The position numbers and the translations under genes are program-made. Shown here in pieces: positions 1 to 5,823 of a DNA stretch of 8,696 nt. Every line of letters starts with the position of its first letter. Within the stretch, counting starts at the first letter, position 1. Below the pieces are notes generated by a model. That model saw only the letters and a list, made by a program, of their open reading frames with translations, made no database searches and was not told the DNA's origin. Origin of the DNA: Comamonadaceae bacterium (GTDB taxonomy: Bacteria > Pseudomonadota > Gammaproteobacteria > Burkholderiales > Burkholderiaceae_C). The stretch is from contig CANBRV010000087.1 of assembly GCA_947372005.1 (NCBI GenBank), positions 1 through 8,696 on the forward strand, in the 5' to 3' direction.

Positions 1-239
1 ATGGATCCCCACTTCATGACGGCGTGCAGGGCGGGATAGACATCGAACAATTTGGCGAGTCCAAGACCGACCAAAAACACCATCACACCAAAACCAAAAT
101 TGATGCCCATCATGTGCGGTAAGGTGCGTTTGAAGCCGAAGTTCACGCCCGAGGCGAGCAGCATCAAATTGTTAGGGCCGGGCGTGGCGCAGGACGCAAA
201 GCAAAACAAAAAGATGGCGAGGAAGAAATCCAAGTTCAT
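1..239 (-). CDS. LysE/RhtB-family amino-acid exporter, N-terminal part (cut by window edge)
   Basis: Only the first 79 codons are present; the gene continues past position 1. The translation begins MNLDFFLAIFLFCFASCATP and shows a hydrophobic first helix, then the TPGPNN motif (about residues 19-24) typical of the N terminus of LysE/RhtB transporters. A LASGVNFGF segment and a second hydrophobic stretch (about 45-62) follow. Family members are inner-membrane proteins of about 200 residues with several helices that export amino acids or related small molecules; the substrate cannot be read from this fragment. The ATG at 239 lies 18 bp after the murB stop on the same strand, so the two genes are probably co-transcribed. 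I see no clear Shine-Dalgarno sequence in the gap, so translational coupling to murB is possible. Family assignment is confident, substrate unknown. Confidence 0.85.
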   Translation of the reverse strand, partial: MNLDFFLAIFLFCFASCATPGPNNLMLLASGVNFGFKRTLPHMMGINFGFGVMVFLVGLGLAKLFDVYPALHAVMKWGS

Positions 240-257
240 GGCGAAGTCATGGGTTGA

Positions 258-1292
258 TTACAGCACCACAGGCTCAATCTCAAGTCGTATGCCAAAGCGC
301 TCATAAACGCTGGTTTGGATGGCCTTGGCAAGCGTCATCACTTCGCCGCCTGTGGCGGGCACGCCTGTTTCGCGGCCTTTGTTGATAAGGACTAGCGCAT
401 GGTTCGGGTGAACACCTGCATTGCCCACGCCGCGTCCCTTCCAACCGCAGGCATCAATCAGCCAAGCGGCGGCGAGTTTGAAGTTGCCATCAAGGAGTTT
501 GTAGAACGCGACATTCGGGTCGCGTCCGATGATGTCTTTGCACTGCTCGGGTGTGACGACTGGGTTTTTGAAGAAGCTGCCTGTGTTGCCATCCACTTTG
601 GGGTCGGGGAGCTTGGCGCTTCTGATTTGGCAGACCCAGTCGAACACCATACTGGCTGTGGGCTGCAGCTCATTTTTCTTTTTAGATAGTTTGTCTAAAT
701 CGGCATAGCTGATCTCGCGTTTCCAGACTTTGGGCAGTGCAAACCGCACGTGGGTGATGAGTACTTTGTCCGTGAGTGCATGCTTGAATACGGAGTCGCG
801 GTAGCCGAATTGACAAGCCGCCGCGTCCAATGTTTTGCTCTCACCCGTGGTGAGGTCGATGTAGTCCAGCGAGTCAAAGCGATCTTGCAACTCCACGCCA
901 TAAGCGCCAATGTTTTGTACGGGGGACGCGCCCACTGTCCCTGGAATTAGCGCGAGGTTCTCTAAGCCAGGCATGTTTTGAGCCAGCGTCCATGTCACGA
1001 AGTCGTGCCAGTTCTCGCCTGCGCCTGCTTCCACAATGAAGTGCTTGACGCCCTCCCGCACGACACGTTTGCCCGTGATTTCGACTTTGAGCACCAACGG
1101 TTTGACGTCGCCCGTCAGTACCAGATTGCTGCCCCCGCCTAGTACAAACTTGGGTAAAGGTTGAAGTTCTGGATTGGCAAGCAGGTTGCAGATATCGTCT
1201 TTTGATTGAATATTGACCAATTGCAAAGCCTTAGCAACGATGCCGAAGGTGTTGTGCGCTTGCAGGGGAGCGTTGGCTTCTATTTTGAACAT
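258..1292 (-). CDS. murB: UDP-N-acetylmuramate dehydrogenase (MurB)
   Basis: MurB is a cytoplasmic FAD enzyme that uses NADPH to reduce UDP-GlcNAc-enolpyruvate to UDP-MurNAc, the second committed step of peptidoglycan precursor synthesis. With the ATG at 1292 the protein has 344 residues, close to E. coli MurB (about 342). Visible landmarks are NTFGI near the N terminus (14-18), the FAD-binding GGGSN motif (52-56), the LIPGTVGASPVQNIGAYG block (115-132), FGYRDSVFK with the conserved Arg165, GNTGSFFKNP containing the expected catalytic Ser239, and a C-terminal LEIEP carrying the expected catalytic Glu. In-frame TTG and ATG codons at 1310 and 1307 would add six residues. I prefer 1292 because MFKIEANAPLQAHNTFGI matches the usual family N terminus, although neither start has a strong Shine-Dalgarno sequence. 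It is transcribed divergently from yajQ and leads into the exporter gene. Confidence 0.96.
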   Translation of the reverse strand: MFKIEANAPLQAHNTFGIVAKALQLVNIQSKDDICNLLANPELQPLPKFVLGGGSNLVLTGDVKPLVLKVEITGKRVVREGVKHFIVEAGAGENWHDFVTWTLAQNMPGLENLALIPGTVGASPVQNIGAYGVELQDRFDSLDYIDLTTGESKTLDAAACQFGYRDSVFKHALTDKVLITHVRFALPKVWKREISYADLDKLSKKKNELQPTASMVFDWVCQIRSAKLPDPKVDGNTGSFFKNPVVTPEQCKDIIGRDPNVAFYKLLDGNFKLAAAWLIDACGWKGRGVGNAGVHPNHALVLINKGRETGVPATGGEVMTLAKAIQTSVYERFGIRLEIEPVVL

Positions 1293-1347
1293 GGGACAAT
1301 TGTGCATCAACGCTTATTTTTATTAGCTTATTTATCAGGAGAATCTC
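1293..1347. promoter_or_regulatory. Divergent AT-rich control region between murB and yajQ
   Basis: This 55-bp gap must hold the start signals of both divergent genes unless promoters lie inside the coding regions. It contains an 8-bp direct repeat GCTTATTT at 1312-1319 and 1326-1333, an ACAATTGT palindrome at 1296-1303, and the yajQ Shine-Dalgarno AGGAGA at 1337-1342. I cannot place -35/-10 pairs here with confidence in either direction. Confidence 0.4.
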
Positions 1348-1833
1348 ATGCCTTCATTTGACACCGTTTGCGAACCCGACTTGACCGAAGTCAAAAACGC
1401 CGTGGAAAACACAGCTAAAGAAATCGGTACGCGCTTTGACTTCAAAGGCACCTCGGCTGCTGTTGAGCTCAAGGATAAAGAAATCACGATTATTGGGGAC
1501 GCTGATTTTCAACTCCAGCAAATTGACGATGTGCTACGAAACAAATTGACCAAACGTAGCGTCGATGTTAGGTATTTGGACGTAGGCGACGTGCAAAAGA
1601 TCGGTGGCGATAAGGTTAAGCAAGTTATCAAAATTAAAACGGGGATTGAAACCAAGGATGCCAAGAAGATTACGCAACTCATCAAAGATAGCAAGATGAA
1701 GGTGCAAGCGAGCATTCAGGGTGAATCTGTCCGTATTAACGGCGCTAAACGCGACGATTTGCAAGCGGCGATGGCGCTGATTAAGAAGGATTTAGTGGAT
1801 ATGCCTTTATCGTTCAATAATTTCAGGGATTGA
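1348..1833 (+). CDS. yajQ: YajQ-family nucleotide-binding protein
   Basis: The product is a 161-residue cytoplasmic protein of the YajQ (UPF0234) family and matches the usual family length. The N terminus MPSFDTVCEPDLTEVKNAVE and the later blocks RFDFKGTSAAVELKD, GDADFQLQQ, KQVIKIKTGI and SIQGESVRINGAKRDDLQ are strongly characteristic, and the C terminus LSFNNFRD closes the second domain. Family members fold into two ferredoxin-like domains and bind nucleic acid or nucleotides. In Xanthomonas and Pseudomonas, homologues bind cyclic di-GMP and affect transcription of virulence genes; whether this one does is not visible here. The start is fixed by AGGAGA six bases upstream and by the family-typical MPSFD. 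The gene appears monocistronic: the next promoter overlaps its stop codon, and no terminator hairpin is seen after it. Confidence 0.95.
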   Translation: MPSFDTVCEPDLTEVKNAVENTAKEIGTRFDFKGTSAAVELKDKEITIIGDADFQLQQIDDVLRNKLTKRSVDVRYLDVGDVQKIGGDKVKQVIKIKTGIETKDAKKITQLIKDSKMKVQASIQGESVRINGAKRDDLQAAMALIKKDLVDMPLSFNNFRD

Positions 1834-1859
1834 ATTTGATAAGTCCTCTCCGCTACAAT
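1830..1859 (+). promoter_or_regulatory. Probable sigma-70-type promoter of petABC
   Basis: A -35-like TTGAAT at 1830-1835 and a -10-like TACAAT at 1854-1859 are separated by 18 bp. The predicted transcription start falls at about 1865-1867, giving a leader of some 37 nt before the petA ATG. The -35 overlaps the yajQ stop region. Matches to consensus are 4/6 and 5/6, and position at the head of the pet operon supports the call. Confidence 0.6.
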
Positions 1860-1860
1860 C

Positions 1861-1874
1861 AAGGGTTGACCCTT
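1861..1874. repeat. 14-bp perfect inverted repeat at the pet transcription start
   Basis: AAGGGT at 1861-1866 and ACCCTT at 1869-1874 form a perfect dyad around a TG centre, starting two bases after the -10 box and spanning the predicted transcription start. It could be an operator for a dimeric regulator. In RNA, if transcription starts at its left edge, it could fold as a 5-bp stem with a UUGA loop at the 5' end of the mRNA. It is too short and lacks a T run, so it is not a terminator. Confidence 0.45.
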
Positions 1875-1902
1875 ATTTCACAAACTTTCCTTGGGAATTG
1901 AC

Positions 1903-2508
1903 ATGACCAGTCAAGTAGATAAAAGCAAGCGCACGTGGATTATTGCCTCGAGCTGTGCGGGCGGTATTGCAGGTGTTGCAGGCGCCCTCACGTTTGGCGG
2001 TACTTTGCAGCCTTCTGAGCGCGCTAAAGCCGCTGGTGCGGCTGTTGAAGCCGACATTTCCACTCTTAAACCGGGTGAAAAAATGACCGTTGAGTGGCGC
2101 GGCAAGCCTGTTTGGATTTTGAAGCGCACACCAGAGCAAATGGCAGCGCTTGATAAAGTCAAAGACCAATTGGCTGACCCAGACTCTAAGCGTAAGCCAG
2201 ATGAGCTGACACCTAAATACGCTCAAAATGCTTTCCGTGCACGTGAAGAGCACAAAGATGTTTTGGTTGTTGTGGGTATTTGCTCGCACTTGGGTTGCTC
2301 TCCAACTGATCGATTGACTGCTGGGCCACAACCCTCTCTGCCAGATGATTGGAATGGTGGTTTCCTTTGCCCATGTCACGGCTCGACGTTTGACGTTGCT
2401 GGCCGTGTCTACAAAAACAAACCGGCTCCTGATAATTTGGAAGTGCCGCCATATATGTATATGTCAGCTACCAAGATTCTCATTGGCGAAGATAAAGCTG
2501 CGGCTTAA
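1903..2508 (+). CDS. petA: Ubiquinol-cytochrome c reductase, Rieske iron-sulfur subunit
   Basis: This is the [2Fe-2S] subunit of the cytochrome bc1 complex, taking the first electron from ubiquinol at the Qo site and passing it to cytochrome c1. The protein has 201 residues. An N-terminal segment with KRTW (residues 9-12) precedes a hydrophobic helix (about 13-36) that acts as an uncleaved Tat-type anchor. The soluble domain carries both Rieske boxes: CSHLGC (Cys127, His129, Cys132) and CPCHGS (Cys156, Cys158, His159, Ser161). Cys127/His129/Cys156/His159 are the expected cluster ligands and Cys132/Cys158 the expected disulfide. The ATG at 1903 follows a GGGAA Shine-Dalgarno-like sequence at 1893-1897; an in-frame TTG at 1891 would add four residues and is less likely. 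It is first in petABC. Two oddities are noted as findings: KR in place of the Tat RR, and Phe163 where high-potential Rieske proteins usually have Tyr. Confidence 0.97.
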   Translation: MTSQVDKSKRTWIIASSCAGGIAGVAGALTFGGTLQPSERAKAAGAAVEADISTLKPGEKMTVEWRGKPVWILKRTPEQMAALDKVKDQLADPDSKRKPDELTPKYAQNAFRAREEHKDVLVVVGICSHLGCSPTDRLTAGPQPSLPDDWNGGFLCPCHGSTFDVAGRVYKNKPAPDNLEVPPYMYMSATKILIGEDKAAA

Positions 2509-2522
2509 AGAGGAACTACATC

Positions 2523-3923
2523 ATGGCTGAAATGAAAGAAATCTCTAAAGACGCATCCGCTGGTGCGAAATTGTTGAATTGGGTGGATAACAGATTCCCG
2601 TTGACGAAACTCCTAGAGGAGCATGTCACAAAATACTATGCCCCCAAAAACTTTAATTTTTGGTACGCATTTGGCTCATTAGCGCTGGCTGTTTTGGTTT
2701 TACAAATTGTGACAGGCATCTTTTTGACGATGCACTACAAACCTGATGCAGCCCTTGCGTTCGCCTCGGTGGAGTACATCATGCGTGATGTACCTGCAGG
2801 TTGGTTTATCCGTTATATGCACTCGACAGGCGCTTCCGCGTTCTTCATCGTGGTGTATTTGCACATGTACCGTGGTTTGATTTACGGTAGCTACCGTAAG
2901 CCACGCGAGCTGATTTGGATTTTTGGCTGCGCGATCTTTTTGTGCTTGATGGCGGAAGCCTTCTTCGGCTACTTGCTCCCATGGGGTCAAATGAGCTATT
3001 GGGGTGCGCAAGTGATTGTGAATTTGTTTGCCGCCGTGCCATTTATTGGTCCAGACTTGGCGCTCTTGATTCGCGGTGACTACGTGGTGGGCGATGCGAC
3101 GCTAAACCGCTTTTTTGCTTTCCACGTGATTGCCATTCCGCTCGTGTTGATTGGCCTAGTTGCTGCGCACATCATGGCTTTGCACGAAGTGGGCTCTAAT
3201 AATCCTGATGGCGTGGACATTAAAGCCAATAAAGGCGCTGATGGCAATCCAATTGATGGCATTCCATTCCATCCTTACTATACCGTGCATGACATTTTTG
3301 CACTGGCGATCTTTTTGACTATCTTCTTTGCGATTGTGTTCTTCGCACCAGAGATGGGTGGCTACTTCTTGGAGTACAACAACTTCATTCCAGCTGATCC
3401 ACTCAAGACCCCCGCACATATTGCACCTGTTTGGTATTTCACAGCGTTTTATTCGATGCTCCGTGCTACGAATGACGTGCTCGTTAATCTATTTTGTTTG
3501 ATTGCCGCTGGTGCGGCAGTATGGACATACTTGAAATCGAATTTATCGAAGAATCTCAAAATTGGTGTGCTAGTTGCTGCGTTGATTGCTTGCGTCTTGC
3601 TTAAAACTTTTGATGCCAAATTTTGGGGCGTTGTGGTGATGGGCGGCGCTGTCGTGATCTTGTTTTTCTTGCCTTGGTTAGACAAGAGCCCGGTCAAGTC
3701 GATTCGTTATCGTCCTGATTGGCATAAGTGGGTTTATGGTGTGTTTGTCGTGTTCTTTGTGGTGCTTGGTTACTTGGGTATTCAAGCCCCAACGACTATG
3801 GGTACTTTGATTGCTCAATTGGGCACACTTTACTATTTTGGTTTCTTCTTGCTTATGCCTTGGTGGAGCCAGCTTGGCACCTTTAAGGCTGTGCCTGATC
3901 GCGTTACTTTTGCTGCTCATTGA
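2523..3923 (+). CDS. petB: Ubiquinol-cytochrome c reductase, cytochrome b subunit
   Basis: This is the membrane core of the bc1 complex, holding haems bL and bH and the Qo and Qi quinone sites. The 466-residue protein shows the N-terminal cytochrome b domain (about 20-225) with helix B histidines His100 and His114 and helix D histidines His201 and His216, the expected haem ligands. It also shows the cd-loop region GYLLPWGQMSYWG (149-161), the Qo motif PVWY (302-305) in place of mitochondrial PEWY, and further C-terminal hydrophobic helices (about 317-445). A loop rich in Gly, Asp and Asn (223-247) between helices D and E is typical of bacterial forms. GAGGA at 2510-2514 precedes the ATG by eight bases, and only 14 bp separate it from petA, so the genes form an operon. 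Two variants, PVWY and a 14-residue spacing between the helix D histidines, are discussed as findings. Confidence 0.98.
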   Translation: MAEMKEISKDASAGAKLLNWVDNRFPLTKLLEEHVTKYYAPKNFNFWYAFGSLALAVLVLQIVTGIFLTMHYKPDAALAFASVEYIMRDVPAGWFIRYMHSTGASAFFIVVYLHMYRGLIYGSYRKPRELIWIFGCAIFLCLMAEAFFGYLLPWGQMSYWGAQVIVNLFAAVPFIGPDLALLIRGDYVVGDATLNRFFAFHVIAIPLVLIGLVAAHIMALHEVGSNNPDGVDIKANKGADGNPIDGIPFHPYYTVHDIFALAIFLTIFFAIVFFAPEMGGYFLEYNNFIPADPLKTPAHIAPVWYFTAFYSMLRATNDVLVNLFCLIAAGAAVWTYLKSNLSKNLKIGVLVAALIACVLLKTFDAKFWGVVVMGGAVVILFFLPWLDKSPVKSIRYRPDWHKWVYGVFVVFFVVLGYLGIQAPTTMGTLIAQLGTLYYFGFFLLMPWWSQLGTFKAVPDRVTFAAH

Positions 3924-3936
3924 TAGGAGATCAAAC

Positions 3937-4617
3937 ATGAAAAAATTATTTGCTCTCTTACTCGCTTTGGGTTTGGCTTTTGTCTCGGTCAGTAGCTTTG
4001 CAAACGCTGGCGGCATTGAATGGGACAAAGCGCCCAATAAAACGAATGATCAAGTTGCTTTGCAAAATGGCGCTAAGTTGTTTGTGAACTATTGCTTGAA
4101 CTGCCACTCGGCAGCGTTTATGCGCTACAACCGAATGACGGAACTAGGCTTGACAGAAAAACAGATTAAGGAAAACTTGCTGTTTGGCTCAAATAAAGTG
4201 GGTGATACCATGAAGGCGGCGATTGACCCGCAGCAAGCCAAAGAATGGTTTGGCGGTAACCCTCCAGACTTGAGCGTGATGACGCGTTCACGCTCTGACG
4301 GCAGCAAAGGCACAGGCGCTGATTACGTCTATACCTATCTGCGTAGCTACTACAAAGACGATACCAAGCCCACGGGCTGGAATAATTATGCTTTTCCAAG
4401 TGTAGGTATGCCCCATGTGCTATGGGAATTGCAAGCTAGCATGAAGCCTGCTGAATATGACCAAGCAGTTGGTGATCTGGTTGGTTTTATGCAGTGGATG
4501 GCAGAGCCCGCCCAAAATAAACGTGTCCAAACTGGCGTGTGGGTTTTGTTTTTCATGCTGATCTTCTCAGTTATTGCGTGGCGCTTGAATGCGGCTTACT
4601 GGAAAGATGTGAAGTAA
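3937..4617 (+). CDS. petC: Ubiquinol-cytochrome c reductase, cytochrome c1 subunit
   Basis: Cytochrome c1 is the membrane-anchored c-type haem subunit that takes electrons from the Rieske protein and reduces a soluble or membrane cytochrome c. The 226-residue precursor has a signal peptide (1-24, KK, hydrophobic core, SFANA with likely cleavage before GGIEW) and the haem-attachment motif CLNCH (Cys53, Cys56, His57). The probable sixth ligand is Met158 in FPSVGMPHVLWELQ, and a C-terminal anchor helix spans about 199-216, ending LNAAYWKDVK. The ATG at 3937 is chosen because AGGAGA (3925-3930) lies six bases upstream and the resulting N terminus is a proper signal peptide. The same frame stays open upstream inside petB, but that extension is not coding. 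It is last of petABC, 13 bp after petB. The protein is shorter than usual relatives because a loop after WELQ is missing (see findings). Confidence 0.96.
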   Translation: MKKLFALLLALGLAFVSVSSFANAGGIEWDKAPNKTNDQVALQNGAKLFVNYCLNCHSAAFMRYNRMTELGLTEKQIKENLLFGSNKVGDTMKAAIDPQQAKEWFGGNPPDLSVMTRSRSDGSKGTGADYVYTYLRSYYKDDTKPTGWNNYAFPSVGMPHVLWELQASMKPAEYDQAVGDLVGFMQWMAEPAQNKRVQTGVWVLFFMLIFSVIAWRLNAAYWKDVK

Positions 4618-4653
4618 ACGAGAAAACGTTTATTTCGAACAAGGTTTTACAAA

Positions 4654-4683
4654 GCGGCTGCACCCTCGCAGCCGTTAGTTTTT
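4654..4683 (+). terminator. Probable terminator/attenuator between petC and sspA
   Basis: A 7-bp GC-rich stem, CGGCTGC (4655-4661) with GCAGCCG (4668-4674), encloses a 6-nt loop. It is followed by TTAGTTTTT. The stem is short and the T run interrupted, so partial read-through into sspA, which starts only 15 bp later, is likely. I see no convincing separate promoter for sspA downstream of the hairpin. Confidence 0.6.
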
Positions 4684-4697
4684 AAGGGGTTTATGCC

Positions 4698-5306
4698 ATG
4701 ATGGTTTTATATTCGGGGACAACATGTCCTTTCTCGCACCGTAGCCGGTTCGTTCTATTTGAAAAAGGCATGGACTTTGAGATTCGTGATGTGGACCTCT
4801 ATAACAAGCCTGAGGACATTGCCGTCATGAATCCTTATGCGCAGGTGCCTATTTTGGTCGAGCGTGATTTGATTTTGTATGAATCAAACATCATCAATGA
4901 GTACATTGATGAGCGATTCCCGCATCCGCAATTGATGCCTGGCGACCCAGTTGATCGTGCACGTGTCCGCTTGTTTTTGCTGAATTTTGAAAAAGAGCTT
5001 TTCGTGCATGTCTCAACACTCGAGGCGCGTGGTGCAAAAAATGAAAAAGCTGTCGAAAAAGCTAAGCAGCAAATTACGGATCGTTTGACGCAGCTATCTC
5101 CTGTATTTTTGAAGAATAAATTCATGATGGGCGACACCTTCTCTATGCTAGACGTTGTGATTGCTCCGCTACTTTGGCGCTTGAATCATTATGGTATCAA
5201 CCTAAGCAAAAATGCTGCGCCATTGCTTAAGTATGCAGAGCGAATCTTCTCTAGACCAGCTTTTATTGAAGCATTAACGCCGTCTGAAAAGGTGATGCGT
5301 AAATAA
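4698..5306 (+). CDS. sspA: Stringent starvation protein A (SspA), GST-fold RNA polymerase-associated regulator
   Basis: SspA is a cytoplasmic glutathione S-transferase-fold protein without GST activity that associates with RNA polymerase and alters transcription under stress and starvation. The 202-residue product starts MMVLYSGTTCPFSHRSRFVL, a thioredoxin-like N domain, with NPYAQVPILVERDLILYESN (45-64) as its cis-Pro and substrate-loop region. The conserved surface PHP (75-77, within ERFPHPQLMP) matches the pocket implicated in SspA function in enterobacteria. The all-helical C domain runs from about 86 to the end. AAGGGG at 4684-4689 is eight bases before the first of two tandem ATG codons (4698, 4701), so I use 4698. 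The order petABC-sspA-sspB is a familiar betaproteobacterial arrangement. A general GST annotation would be the alternative, but the sspB neighbour and motif matches make SspA much the better name. Confidence 0.95.
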   Translation: MMVLYSGTTCPFSHRSRFVLFEKGMDFEIRDVDLYNKPEDIAVMNPYAQVPILVERDLILYESNIINEYIDERFPHPQLMPGDPVDRARVRLFLLNFEKELFVHVSTLEARGAKNEKAVEKAKQQITDRLTQLSPVFLKNKFMMGDTFSMLDVVIAPLLWRLNHYGINLSKNAAPLLKYAERIFSRPAFIEALTPSEKVMRK

Positions 5307-5324
5307 ACCCTCCAGTCTTGGGTC

Positions 5325-5774
5325 ATGATTGTTGCTCCTGAGTTAGCTTCTGCCAAGCCTTACTTACTGCGTGCCATGTACGAATGGTGCTGTGAGCAGG
5401 GCTTGACGCCTTACGTGGCAGTTTTTGTAGACGAGCAAGTTAAAGTGCCGCAAGAGTTTGTGCGTGATAACGAAATTACGCTAAACGTCGGCATGGATGC
5501 GACAAATAATTTAATTATTGGCAATGACTCTTTAGAGTTTAAGGCTCGCTTCTCAGGTGTACCGCGCCAGGTTGTTGTGCCTGTCACTCACATCATGGCT
5601 ATTTACGGACGAGAAAATGGTCAGGGAATGGCGTTTCCTATTTCAGATATAGAGCAGCCAGAAGCGTCAGCATCAGGCATCACGGTAGCGACGAAGCCCA
5701 TATCTAAAAAATTGTCAGTAACGCCATCCATTAAAAAAGAGAAGATTAAGCCAGCATTAAGACGTGTAAAGTGA
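5325..5774 (+). CDS. sspB: ClpXP protease adaptor / specificity-enhancing factor SspB
   Basis: SspB tethers ssrA-tagged and some other substrates to the ClpXP protease, speeding their degradation. The 149-residue protein has the compact substrate-binding domain at about 10-115, with KPYLLRAMYEWCCEQGLTPY, VPQEFVRDNEITLNV, LEFKARFSGVPRQVVVPV and IYGRENGQGMAFP all recognisable. A low-complexity linker rich in Ser, Thr, Pro and Lys follows. The protein ends in PALRRVK, closely resembling the ClpX-docking tail LRVVK of E. coli SspB, so the docking function is probably intact. It starts 18 bp after the sspA stop. The intervening bases have no good Shine-Dalgarno sequence, so translation may be coupled to sspA or begin inefficiently. 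The N terminus before KPYLLRA varies in the family, so the exact start is less certain than the identity. Confidence 0.95.
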   Translation: MIVAPELASAKPYLLRAMYEWCCEQGLTPYVAVFVDEQVKVPQEFVRDNEITLNVGMDATNNLIIGNDSLEFKARFSGVPRQVVVPVTHIMAIYGRENGQGMAFPISDIEQPEASASGITVATKPISKKLSVTPSIKKEKIKPALRRVK

Positions 5775-5800
5775 GTTTTAGTGTTAGCTTCGATTACAAT
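5772..5800 (+). promoter_or_regulatory. Candidate promoter of the tRNA-Thr gene
   Basis: A -10-like TACAAT at 5795-5800, with the same TACAATC wording as the pet promoter, lies 23 bp before the mature tRNA 5' end. The matching -35 region (around 5772-5777, TGAGTT) is poor. A short dyad TTACTT/AAGTAA (5808-5813 and 5817-5822) sits in the leader just before the tRNA. Read-through from sspB is an alternative source of transcript. Confidence 0.45.
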
Positions 5801-5823
5801 CTAAAGCTTACTTTTTAAGTAAC

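Noticed and set aside
52..306. Plus-strand 84-codon open frame at the left edge
   Set aside because: The minus strand carries a clear LysE-family N terminus across the same bases; this frame has no recognisable features.
399..689. A 96-codon plus-strand open frame inside murB, and other long frames opposite murB, petA, petB and petC
   Set aside because: They lie antisense to or out of frame with clearly conserved genes, show no recognisable domain and lack convincing ribosome-binding sites; they are shadows.
3811..3936. Extension of the cytochrome c1 frame 42 codons upstream into petB
   Set aside because: The extension overlaps the conserved 3' end of petB, while the ATG at 3937 has a good Shine-Dalgarno sequence and gives a proper signal peptide.
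4693..4701. Two-codon ORF (ATG CCA TGA) overlapping the sspA start
   Set aside because: It sits only three bases from the Shine-Dalgarno AAGGGG, too close for efficient use, and the spacing suits the sspA ATG at 4698 better.
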